Shown here in pieces: positions 7,207 through 13,469 of a DNA stretch of 15,981 nt. The first letter of the stretch is position 1. The number at the start of each line of letters is the position of its first letter. The position numbers and the translations under genes are program-made. Origin of the DNA: an uncultured Lachnospiraceae bacterium (GTDB lineage: Bacteria > Bacillota > Clostridia > Lachnospirales > Lachnospiraceae); contig CAJUKA010000090.1 of assembly GCA_910586585.1 (NCBI GenBank), forward strand, positions 1 through 15,981, in the 5' to 3' direction. A model generated the notes under the pieces. The model was not told the origin of the DNA. It worked only from the letters and a program-made list of their open reading frames with translations, and made no database searches.

Positions 7207-9141
7207 ATGGCAATGAGAATTACAACTAAGATGATGCAGAATACATCGCTTAGAAATTTGAATATAAATAAATACCGACAGGAAAAGCTTACCAATCAGC
7301 TTGCCACAGGAAAAAAGATTTCAAGGCCGTCAGATGATCCGGTAATAGCAATCCGTGCATTGAAACTGAATGCGTCATTGGATAAGATTGACCAGTATTA
7401 TGAAAAAAATGCTGCGGACGCAGAGAGCTGGCTCAAACTTACAGATTCTGCGATATCAACGGTAAATGAAATTTTGTCGACGGATGTCAGAAGCAATATT
7501 AACCAGGCGTGCAACAGCTATATGAATGCGGACGACAGAAAAAAGATTATAGAACATCTGACGAATGCTGTGGAGGAAATCTATTCCACGGGCAATGCCA
7601 GCAGCGCAGGCAGAAGCATCTTTACGGGATACCGGACAGATATGTCGCTGACAATGCGGACGGACAAAAAACAGTTAAATACGATTACAGAGCAGTTGAC
7701 CAATGCCGCAATACAGAAAAAAATATTTGTGACAACAGGAGATCTCAAATCCATAAATGAGGGGAACTTTATGGATAAGGAGACTACAGAATATGATGTA
7801 AAAACATACGATATCTACAGAATCCGGTTAGCATATGGGGATGTTGACATCGAGGCAGTCAAGGATGCAAATGGCCAGCCTGTGCTGGATGCAGACGGGA
7901 AGCAGGTTTATAAGTCTAATATCGACCTTGGATTTATGACAAAGGCACAGGTTACGGATGACAACCGCGTTAAGCTTGAAACAGGCTCTGTAACTGCATA
8001 TGTCAATATTGATACAACTAAGGTTCCGGTACAGGCGGTGTTTACTGATGCACTAGGAACGGTATTGCAGGATGGAGCAGGTAATGACCTGAAACTTGAA
8101 CCTGGTGATACGATGACAGGTCCAAATGGAGAGACATATTCCTATGGCAAGGATGGCAAGATTACAATCCAAAATTCAAAAACAAAGCCCGAAGAAACTG
8201 TGACAATTGGCAGCAGCATTACTAAGGGAGAGGACGGCAAGAGCGTTGTCAAATTTGATGAGAAATACAAGACATCGCTTAAAGTAGATAACATTTATCC
8301 GACAGGTACGGATGATGATGCGTATTTGTCTGTAACAGGCGAAGACAATGCGGATAAAATCACCTATATCGCGGATACAGGCGAACTCCTTTTGGGGGAA
8401 AATGTACAGAAGCGTCTGGCTGGGCTTAGCTCCGACACAGAGCTGCGTGTGACCTATGACAAGACAAACTGGAAGGAAAATGACCTTGATCCCGTACACT
8501 ACTTCTATACTGAGCGCACACAGAAGGACGCATCAGGAAAAGAAAAAGTAGTGAATTATAATGAGAAGTTTCTTGAGGACCCAACCGCAAGCGGCAAGCA
8601 GATTATAGAGTATGATATCGGAAACAATCAAAGTCTGCGCGTGAATACAACAGCCGACGAGGTATTTACCCATGATATGGGAAGAGATATGCTTGAAGTA
8701 GTCGAAATGCTCAATGAGTATGGCAGCCTGGAAGAGAGTCTCAATACAGTTGAGAAAATGATGAAATCCGAAAAGTATGATGAAGGGTCGGATGAATATA
8801 AACAGCTCGAGCTTCAGAAAAAAGCGCTTGGCGAGGCGATGACAAGAGTTGGCGACAAGATTAATAAGCGCTGCAAAGATTTGCTGGATGATTGCGACGG
8901 ATATCTTGATAAAGCACAGCTTGCAGGTACAGACTGCGGTGCGAGAGGTTCTCGTCTCAAGTTGATTCAAAACCGCTTGAATGCACAGCAGACAGATTTC
9001 GGTGAGCTTGTCAGTACAAATGAGGACGCAGATTATACAGACCTTGTCATTCAGCTAAAGAGCGTGGAAATGACTTATAATGCAGCATTGTCTTCTATCA
9101 GCTATGTTATGCAGACCTCATTGCTTGACTTTATCAGATAA
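7207..9141 (+). CDS. flgL: Hook-associated protein 3 FlgL, enlarged
   Basis: FlgL is the second junction protein, on which the filament grows. The N-terminus (RITTKMMQNTSLRNLNINKYRQEKLTNQLATGKKISRPSDDPVIAIRAL) is the FlgL/flagellin D0-D1 signature. The C-terminus (ARGSRLKLIQNRLNAQQTDFGEL to MTYNAALSSISYVMQTSLLDFI) closes it. The protein has 644 aa, against roughly 300 for typical FlgL. The extra length is a beta-rich central insertion at about 165-500 with repeated short strands and DGK/GDG turns, probably exposed on the surface. AAAGGAG (7192-7198) precedes the ATG by 8 nt; a second in-frame ATG lies 6 nt later. The gene is 20 nt after flgK copy 2. No strong terminator follows, though an imperfect hairpin is present around 9139-9178. 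Confidence 0.92.
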   Translation: MAMRITTKMMQNTSLRNLNINKYRQEKLTNQLATGKKISRPSDDPVIAIRALKLNASLDKIDQYYEKNAADAESWLKLTDSAISTVNEILSTDVRSNINQACNSYMNADDRKKIIEHLTNAVEEIYSTGNASSAGRSIFTGYRTDMSLTMRTDKKQLNTITEQLTNAAIQKKIFVTTGDLKSINEGNFMDKETTEYDVKTYDIYRIRLAYGDVDIEAVKDANGQPVLDADGKQVYKSNIDLGFMTKAQVTDDNRVKLETGSVTAYVNIDTTKVPVQAVFTDALGTVLQDGAGNDLKLEPGDTMTGPNGETYSYGKDGKITIQNSKTKPEETVTIGSSITKGEDGKSVVKFDEKYKTSLKVDNIYPTGTDDDAYLSVTGEDNADKITYIADTGELLLGENVQKRLAGLSSDTELRVTYDKTNWKENDLDPVHYFYTERTQKDASGKEKVVNYNEKFLEDPTASGKQIIEYDIGNNQSLRVNTTADEVFTHDMGRDMLEVVEMLNEYGSLEESLNTVEKMMKSEKYDEGSDEYKQLELQKKALGEAMTRVGDKINKRCKDLLDDCDGYLDKAQLAGTDCGARGSRLKLIQNRLNAQQTDFGELVSTNEDADYTDLVIQLKSVEMTYNAALSSISYVMQTSLLDFIR

Positions 9142-9191
9142 ATACGGCTGACCTTGTTACAATTGGTTGTCGGTATTTATTGGAAACTGTA

Positions 9192-9213
9192 GAAAATAAA
9201 AAAATATAAAAAA
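9192..9213 (+). repeat. A-rich 22-bp direct repeat, copy 1
   Basis: Positions 9192-9213 are identical to 10027-10048: a G followed by A-tracts broken by single Ts. This copy lies between flgL and the fliW leader hairpin. A-tracts of this kind can act as promoter UP elements, but no convincing sigma-28 or sigma-A promoter is visible right after this copy. Confidence 0.6.
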
Positions 9214-9220
9214 AGAGTGG

Positions 9221-9263
9221 CGTGAATTGTATAAATATGTTATGCTTATTTATGCAATTCACG
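9221..9263 (+). other. 17-bp stem hairpin upstream of fliW
   Basis: CGTGAATTG then ATAAATA (9221-9237) pairs with TATTTAT then CAATTCACG (9247-9263), with one T-G wobble, around a 9-nt loop. It ends 25 nt before the fliW ribosome site. A run of only three Ts follows, so it is not a classic intrinsic terminator. It may weaken read-through from flgL, protect an RNA end after processing, or set the fliW/csrA ratio. Which of these applies cannot be told from sequence. Confidence 0.7.
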
Positions 9264-9300
9264 TTTATGGCTTGAAAAGAGACAGAATGGAGTGGATAAT

Positions 9301-9768
9301 ATGGTAGAGATTAATACAAAAGCATTTGGAAAAGTTGCCATAGAGGATGACAGGCTTATTCGTTTTGATCATGGTATATTGGGTTTTCCAGATCTTAAGG
9401 ACTTTACTCTGATATATGATATTGACAAAGGAAACGAGTCCACAATCAAGTGGCTGCAGTCCATTCAGGAACCAAATTTTGCGATGCCTGTTATGAATCC
9501 TGATTTGGTTATTCCGGGATATACACCTGTGTTCAACAAAGAGCTTCTCACTCCTCTTGGCGGAAATCTTGACAGTGAGAATATTCTGATGTTTGTGACC
9601 GTTACTGTTCCAAAGGATATTACCAAAACGACGGTAAATCTCAAAGCTCCGATTATTATCAGTATTGATAACCGCAAGGCTGTGCAGCTTATATGTGACG
9701 ACGAGTCCTACAGCATCAAACATGGAATATATGAGGACTTGATGGCGAAAAAGGCAGCAAACGCATAG
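9301..9768 (+). CDS. fliW: Flagellar assembly factor FliW
   Basis: FliW binds flagellin in the cytoplasm; when flagellin is exported, freed FliW binds CsrA and lifts its block on flagellin translation (mechanism known from Bacillus subtilis). The 155-aa product matches the family: VEINTKAFGKVAIEDDRLIRFDHGILGFPDLKDFTLI at the start, WLQSIQEPNFAMPVMNP, then VTVTVPKDITKTTVNLKAPIIIS and NRKAVQLI near the end. GGAG (9289-9292) places the ATG at 9301, 8 nt on; a GTG 9 nt upstream overlaps that site and is rejected. csrA follows after 28 nt and flagellin after csrA, so all three partners of the switch are adjacent. Confidence 0.95.
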   Translation: MVEINTKAFGKVAIEDDRLIRFDHGILGFPDLKDFTLIYDIDKGNESTIKWLQSIQEPNFAMPVMNPDLVIPGYTPVFNKELLTPLGGNLDSENILMFVTVTVPKDITKTTVNLKAPIIISIDNRKAVQLICDDESYSIKHGIYEDLMAKKAANA

Positions 9769-9796
9769 ACAAATGTAGAAAAGGCAGGTGAAGGAC

Positions 9797-10021
9797 GTGC
9801 TGGCGCTATCCAGAAAAAAGGGCGAAGCCCTCATGATCAACAATGATATAGAGATAACAGTGCTTGATATTAAGGGAGAGCAGGTTAAGATAGGAATCGC
9901 TGCACCCAAAGAAGTTCCTGTATACCGCAAAGAGGTATATATACAGATACAGGAAGCAAACAAGGAAGCTTTTGCGCACCCAGCAGATGTAGAGCAGCTT
10001 GCAAGCTTGTTTGGCAAATAG
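9797..10021 (+). CDS. csrA: Translational regulator CsrA
   Basis: CsrA is a small dimeric RNA-binding protein that covers GGA sites near start codons. The 74-aa product aligns end to end with the family: LALSRKKGEALMIN, DIEITVLDIKGEQVKIGIAAPKEVPVYRKEVYIQIQ. This includes the APKEV.V.R block whose arginine (the counterpart of E. coli Arg44) contacts RNA. The GTG at 9797 is chosen because it gives the normal short N-terminus and follows AGGTGA (9786-9791) by 5 nt; the GTG at 9788 adds three non-family residues and falls inside that site. The likely main target is the downstream flagellin mRNA, which carries matching sites. FliW, encoded just before, is its antagonist. Confidence 0.95.
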   Translation: MLALSRKKGEALMINNDIEITVLDIKGEQVKIGIAAPKEVPVYRKEVYIQIQEANKEAFAHPADVEQLASLFGK

Positions 10022-10026
10022 TTTAT

Positions 10027-10048
10027 GAAAATAAAAAAATATAAAAAA
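10027..10048 (+). repeat. A-rich 22-bp direct repeat, copy 2 (UP-element-like)
   Basis: Identical to 9192-9213. This copy ends 15 nt before the -35 of the flagellin promoter and is extended by more A/T tracts up to 10058. This is the position and composition of an UP element that binds the RNA polymerase alpha C-terminal domains. Confidence 0.6.
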
Positions 10049-10063
10049 TTTTAAAAATAGCTC

Positions 10064-10090
10064 TAAAGTATTTCAAACACATACCGATAT
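10064..10090 (+). promoter_or_regulatory. Sigma-28 promoter of the flagellin gene
   Basis: TAAAGTAT (10064-10071), 11 nt, then ACCGATAT (10083-10090). It matches the sigma-28/SigD consensus, including TAAA and CCGATA, and has the same spacing as the promoter at 2488. Transcription should start near 10097, giving a leader of about 286 nt. The promoter lets flagellin be made far more strongly than the upstream operon. Confidence 0.92.
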
Positions 10091-10159
10091 ATAATACAAA
10101 GCTAATAAAAATAGCTTAGACAACAAATCATAATTCTTTACGTGCGTTGTACATTTAGC

Positions 10160-10211
10160 AATGTTAATAACCGAGGGTGGTTACATTAGCAGGCGCGCCA
10201 TCGTGACTGCT
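10160..10211 (+). ncRNA. Two adjacent hairpins in the flagellin leader
   Basis: Hairpin A: AATGT (10160-10164) and AACC (10169-10172) pair with GGTT (10179-10182) and ACATT (10183-10187), nine pairs with a TAAT bulge and the loop GAGGGT. Hairpin B follows directly: AGCAG (10188-10192) with CTGCT (10207-10211), a G-A mismatch, then CGCG with CGTG around a CCAT loop. The segment is far more GC-rich than the surrounding leader. It fits no riboswitch class I can recall, c-di-GMP-I included. Its distance from the start codon (over 170 nt) argues against simple ribosome-site blocking. Confidence 0.5.
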
Positions 10212-10244
10212 TTCGGATATTATATATGGTTACACTTTAATACA

Positions 10245-10272
10245 TTGTATTAATTGTATTGTATTAATTGTA
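10245..10272 (+). repeat. Perfect 14-bp tandem repeat in the flagellin leader
   Basis: TTGTATTAATTGTA occurs twice back to back (10245-10258 and 10259-10272). Each unit has a TTAA core with imperfect dyad symmetry. Slippage could add or remove a unit. The site is transcribed, so an effect would be on the leader RNA unless a protein binds the DNA. Confidence 0.8.
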
Positions 10273-10336
10273 ATAAAAAACTAAATAATTGAAATAGTGT
10301 CGAAATAAGAGGTAAAAGGATTTGCCCAGCGGCACT

Positions 10337-10376
10337 CCCTCAGATAAGGAAATCTGAAGGGTACAAACAAGGAGGT
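10337..10376 (+). promoter_or_regulatory. CsrA binding hairpin plus Shine-Dalgarno GGA site
   Basis: CCCT-CAGAT (10337-10345) pairs with ATCTG-a-AGGG (10352-10361), one A bulged, presenting AAGGAA in the loop. GGA in a hairpin loop is the preferred CsrA target. A second GGA is in the Shine-Dalgarno (CAAGGAGG, 10368-10375), and a third is at 10318-10320. Dual sites with one over the ribosome site match the Bacillus subtilis hag leader. With fliW and csrA just upstream, translation control of flagellin by CsrA and release by FliW is the natural reading. Confidence 0.8.
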
Positions 10377-10382
10377 AAAATT

Positions 10383-11819
10383 ATGGTAGTACAGCACAAT
10401 CTTACAGCAATGAATTCTAACAGAATGTTAGGCATCACTCAGGGAACATTATCAAAATCAGCTGAGAAGCTGTCTTCTGGATACAAAGTAAACAGAGCAG
10501 CAGATGATGCGGCAGGTCTTTCAATTTCCGAAAAAATGAGAAAACAAATAAGAGGTCTTTCACAGGCATCTTTGAACGCAGAAGATGGTATCAGTTCAGT
10601 ACAGACAGCAGAAGGTGCTTTGACAGAAGTACACGATATGCTGCAGCGTATGAACGAACTGGCAGTTAAGGCAGCAAACGGCACAATGTCTCTTTCTGAC
10701 AGACAGACAGTTCAGGATGAGGTTGACCAGCTCCTTACAGAAATCGACCGTGTATCAGAGACAACAAAATTCAATGAGACATATTTGCTCAAAGGTGACA
10801 AGGACTATGTGACAAAGTATGCTTCTGCAAAGGACGCAGGTCTTGAAGGCCAGATGACAGAGGGCGCTACATCCGCTACTTTCGTAATGAACAAGTTAAA
10901 ACTTGGCGATACCATTAAAATCGGCGGCACACAGTATACCATTGGTACAACAGAGGCAAGCGATGTTATTGGTTCTGTCAGTGTTGCACAGGCAGGCGAG
11001 CTGGTAACAGTAGATGGCATTCAGTATACTGTAGCAGCAGATGCAAGTGAAGTGAATGTAGATAAGAATGTTCTTCAGATTGCTTCAATTACAGCTAAGA
11101 TTACACAGGGAAGCACTGCTATCTACAATGGCAAGACATACAGAGTTATGAAGGATAATGTTGATGCTACAAAGAAGAAAGGCACAGATCCTGATGGCGT
11201 TGACGATGTTGATGCTACAATTATCACAACAACAGCGGCTTACAAGAAGATTCAGCAGGCGTTGACAAGCGCAAACTCTATCGGAACTGATACCACAACA
11301 AGTTATCTTGATAAGCAGATGACAACTGTTGGGAACGTTGCAGGCGCAGACAATGCATCATTGTCAACAGTAAGCTTCTCAATCACAAAGGGAACCTATC
11401 AGCAGAAAGAAGCATTGAACTTCAGCCTCCATGTAGGTGCAGACGCTGATATGACCAACAAGATCTCTGTAAAGATTGATACAATGAGCACATCTGGACT
11501 TGGTATCAGAGGCTTGAATGTAAAGGATAATACAGGAGCATCTGCTACGTATGCAATTGATGCAATTGCAGAGGCAGTTTCTAAGGTATCCGCACAGCGT
11601 TCATTACTCGGTGCTGTTCAGAACAGATTAGAGCATACAATCAACAACTTGGATAACGTAGTAGAGAATACAACAGCAGCAGAGAGCCAGATTCGTGATA
11701 CAGATATGGCAACTGAAATGGTTAAGTATTCTAACAACAATATCCTTTCTCAGGCAGGTCAGTCTATGCTTGCACAGGCTAATCAGTCTAACCAGGGTGT
11801 ATTATCATTAATCGGCTAA
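10383..11819 (+). CDS. Flagellin, filament subunit
   Basis: Major filament protein, 478 aa, exported unfolded through the flagellar channel. The N-terminal D0/D1 (VVQHNLTAMNSNRML, LSSGYKVNRAADDAAGLSISEKMRKQIRGL, DMLQRMNELAVKAANGT, QDEVDQLLTEIDRV) and the C-terminal D1/D0 (NRLEHTINNLDNVVENTTAAESQIRDTDMA to LAQANQSNQGVLSLI) are intact and closely like the CBir1-type flagellins of Lachnospiraceae. The LQRM.ELAV segment corresponds to the TLR5-contact helix. The middle (about 140-390) is variable and threonine/serine-rich, with two related strands, IGGTQYTIG and VDGIQYTVA, about 25 residues apart. It has its own sigma-28 promoter, a long CsrA-controlled leader and a strong terminator. It could be called hag or fliC; the sequence does not decide the name. 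Confidence 0.96.
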   Translation: MVVQHNLTAMNSNRMLGITQGTLSKSAEKLSSGYKVNRAADDAAGLSISEKMRKQIRGLSQASLNAEDGISSVQTAEGALTEVHDMLQRMNELAVKAANGTMSLSDRQTVQDEVDQLLTEIDRVSETTKFNETYLLKGDKDYVTKYASAKDAGLEGQMTEGATSATFVMNKLKLGDTIKIGGTQYTIGTTEASDVIGSVSVAQAGELVTVDGIQYTVAADASEVNVDKNVLQIASITAKITQGSTAIYNGKTYRVMKDNVDATKKKGTDPDGVDDVDATIITTTAAYKKIQQALTSANSIGTDTTTSYLDKQMTTVGNVAGADNASLSTVSFSITKGTYQQKEALNFSLHVGADADMTNKISVKIDTMSTSGLGIRGLNVKDNTGASATYAIDAIAEAVSKVSAQRSLLGAVQNRLEHTINNLDNVVENTTAAESQIRDTDMATEMVKYSNNNILSQAGQSMLAQANQSNQGVLSLIG

Positions 11820-11852
11820 TTAACAGTTTAACATTTTAATACCATAAATTTT

Positions 11853-11882
11853 AAGTGCCACCGGAAACGGTGGCACTTCTTT
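11853..11882 (+). terminator. Flagellin terminator
   Basis: AAGTGCCACCG (11853-11863) pairs perfectly with CGGTGGCACTT (11868-11878) around a GAAA tetraloop, followed by CTTT. An 11-bp GC-rich stem with a GNRA loop is a strong intrinsic terminator despite the short T-run. It marks the right end of the flagellar locus. Confidence 0.88.
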
Positions 11883-11932
11883 GTGTGTGGTAGAAAAAAT
11901 TTAATGAAATTGTTTTGATAAAAATCTGTTTT

Positions 11933-12472
11933 TTATTTGTCGGGAATTTGCCTTCCTTCGTGATCCATATGGTAATTATCTTTATAGATTAGTTCTGAGA
12001 GTGGTACGAAGCTGTATCCAGCATCTTTTAATGTTGTTATCATCGTATCTAAAGCTTCTGCAGTATATTTGGCACCATTATGACAAAGAATAATCGTACC
12101 GTTTCCTAAATGTTCGTGTTGTGTTACTGTTTTTATGATAGAATCTACACCGTAATCTTTCCAGTCTAAACTGTCTACATCCCACTGAATTGAGTAATAG
12201 CCGCATTTTCGCGCTACTTTGATAAGTTTTGAATCGTAATCCCCATATGGAGGGCGAAATAGAAACATATCATATCCTGTTAGTTCCTTTACTTTGTTAT
12301 GTACTGTCATAAGCTCACTTTCTTTTTCCGCATCTGAAAGCTGACTCATGTTTTTATGATTTTGACTGTGATTGCCAAGATCATGCCCTTGTGAAAGAAT
12401 CATTTTCACATCATCAGGGTAGGAGTCTACCCACCCCAATAGGCATATATGAATGCCCTGAAAAGCTAGAGA
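11933..12472 (-). pseudogene. Polysaccharide deacetylase (NodB domain), 5'-truncated
   Basis: Remnant of a carbohydrate esterase 4 protein that removes acetyl groups from peptidoglycan or other glycans. Present are GHDLGNHSQNH (the H-x3-H metal-binding motif), RPPYGDY, QWDVDSLDW and the late ILCHNG motif with its catalytic-type His. Missing is everything before WVDSYPDD, including the TFDDG motif that supplies the catalytic base and a metal-binding Asp. The open frame runs up only to a TAA at 12473-12475 and has no good start: a TTG at 12439 without a clear ribosome site. The first codons (GIHICLL) look degenerate compared with the usual ATFF.. strand. The gene was probably cut when the neighbouring accessory DNA arrived or was rearranged. 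A functional short version is unlikely. Confidence 0.8.
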
Positions 12473-12521
12473 TTATAAGGAAAAATCATGTTTTACAAAG
12501 GGTTCCTTTTTTGCTATAATC
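12471..12521. repeat. Inverted repeat at the deacetylase truncation point
   Basis: GATTATA (12471-12477) is inverted as TATAATC (12515-12521). The left arm contains the stop codon that ends the open deacetylase frame, and the right arm lies next to the stop of the next leftward gene. It could be a decayed terminator for that gene or a scar of the junction. Confidence 0.35.
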
Positions 12522-12522
12522 C

Positions 12523-12810
12523 CTATATATTTACTTGCGATGCATCAAATTGCCGTTTAAACTCATAGCTTTTCTTTGATTTTATATAGTTCCTGCCGTC
12601 ATAGTCCCTTACAGTAACAATTCTGTTTTCATGTTCTGTCATGCTATCCCAATAAATAACCACGTTATCAATCTGAATAGTTGCATCATGTGTTTTACTG
12701 AAATATGCAAACACTTTTTTCAGATCTTCTTTTGTGTAGTTGTTTTTCTTATCTTCTGTATAAATTCTATTATTGAAAAAATCTTTACGTTCATATTTTA
12801 AAATTAACAT
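12523..12810 (-). CDS. Hypothetical 95-aa protein
   Basis: Not recognised. The start at 12810 (MLILKYERKDFFNNR) is chosen over an in-frame ATG further up because it avoids a 32-nt overlap with the preceding gene and follows AAGGG by 8 nt. The protein is soluble and mixed alpha/beta, with YTKEDLKKVFAYFSKTHDATIQIDNVVIYWDS in the middle and basic KSKKSYEFKRQFD near the end. A K..DLKKVF helix followed by two strands suggests a small folded domain. It is last in the leftward gene string, 19 nt after the secreted-protein gene, and AT-rich like its neighbours. Confidence 0.65.
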   Translation of the reverse strand: MLILKYERKDFFNNRIYTEDKKNNYTKEDLKKVFAYFSKTHDATIQIDNVVIYWDSMTEHENRIVTVRDYDGRNYIKSKKSYEFKRQFDASQVNI

Positions 12811-12829
12811 ATATGTATCCCTTCCCTTC

Positions 12830-13210
12830 CTACCATTCCCAATAGTAACCTGTTCCATCACTAAAATATAACATCAAACCATATTCAGTATCATTAAACC
12901 CGATAAGTGTATTCATATCTATGTAACTATCATCATACTGTACATATTTATTTGATATTGTATCAGTAGTAGCACATGATTCAGGTTCCCAATAGTATCC
13001 ATTACCATCATTAAAATAAAACTGTAAGCTTTCACCATTTACAACAAAGTCTGATATCTGATTTGTGTCAATTACTGATTCCAAATTTGATTCTTGTGTA
13101 GGTTCCGCCGCTTGTGCCTGTATGCCGTTAAATAAGCATATGCACAACACTATAAATCCGATTGTTGCAATAGTTTTGATTGTTGTTTTCATTGTTCTTT
13201 TCATATTCAT
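12830..13210 (-). CDS. Small secreted protein with two YYWE repeats
   Basis: Predicted exported protein of 126 aa, function unknown. Residues 1-36 form a signal peptide: MNMKRTMKTTIKTIA, a hydrophobic run TIGFIVLCICLFNG, and cleavage near AQAAEP. The mature part has two copies of a strand motif, LQFYFNDGNGYYWEP and LMLYFSDGTGYYWEW, about 65 residues apart; the second forms the C-terminus. A short aromatic strand with a DG.GYYW turn could be a surface-binding repeat, but I know no family for it. The start at 13210 lies 6 nt after AAAAGGA; the ATG at 13216 abuts that site. It follows the 53-aa gene after 13 nt, so the two are probably cotranscribed. Confidence 0.75.
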   Translation of the reverse strand: MNMKRTMKTTIKTIATIGFIVLCICLFNGIQAQAAEPTQESNLESVIDTNQISDFVVNGESLQFYFNDGNGYYWEPESCATTDTISNKYVQYDDSYIDMNTLIGFNDTEYGLMLYFSDGTGYYWEW

Positions 13211-13223
13211 GTACATTCCTTTT

Positions 13224-13385
13224 CTAATTTAAACGACATCCTGTAGCATGTGCAAAGTCTATTAATGCCTGTTTTATGCTTTTATGTGCTGCCCTTAATT
13301 CTTCATTGTTCGGGTCATCATCTAATGTATAGAATAGTATATATTCGTTCTCTGATAACATTTCAAGTATTTGTTGATTCGTCAT
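13224..13385 (-). CDS. Hypothetical 53-aa protein
   Basis: A short gene reading MTNQQILEMLSENEYILFY, then a DDDPNNEEL acidic turn, then a helix (RAAHKSIKQALIDFAHATG). It is soluble and probably two helices; not recognised. An in-frame ATG 12 nt upstream (13397) would add four residues; AAGGAAAGG precedes both. Support comes from a clear ribosome site, amino-acid-like composition and a fit of 13 nt before the secreted-protein gene. A hairpin lies just upstream. Confidence 0.6.
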   Translation of the reverse strand: MTNQQILEMLSENEYILFYTLDDDPNNEELRAAHKSIKQALIDFAHATGCRLN

Positions 13386-13414
13386 AATTGTTTCCATCCT
13401 TTCCTTATTATATA

Positions 13415-13443
13415 GGGTGTAACTGTTTCAATTGGTTACACCC
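13415..13443. other. Perfect 9-bp hairpin GGGTGTAAC/GTTACACCC
   Basis: GGGTGTAAC (13415-13423) pairs with GTTACACCC (13435-13443) around 11 nt. It lies between the J-domain gene and the 53-aa gene. There is no T-run on the leftward strand, so it may be a partial terminator or an RNA-stability element. Its GTGTAA/TTACAC arms recur at 14184 and 15012. Confidence 0.7.
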
Positions 13444-13469
13444 ATTTTAACGTTGTAACATATGGGCTG

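Noticed and set aside
9265..10017. Long open frame of 250 codons on the minus strand opposite fliW and csrA
   Set aside because: It overlaps two certain genes completely, has no ribosome site and no recognisable motif; it is a by-product of their codon use.
10160..10211. c-di-GMP riboswitch in the flagellin leader
   Set aside because: The conserved GEMM core words are absent and the two-hairpin layout differs. It is kept only as an unassigned structure.
13248..13266. Copy of the TGYAAAGTCTATTAA motif near 13250
   Set aside because: It lies inside the 53-aa coding region (encoding LIDFAH) and forms no hairpin there; probably coincidence, or at most a trace of shared ancestry.
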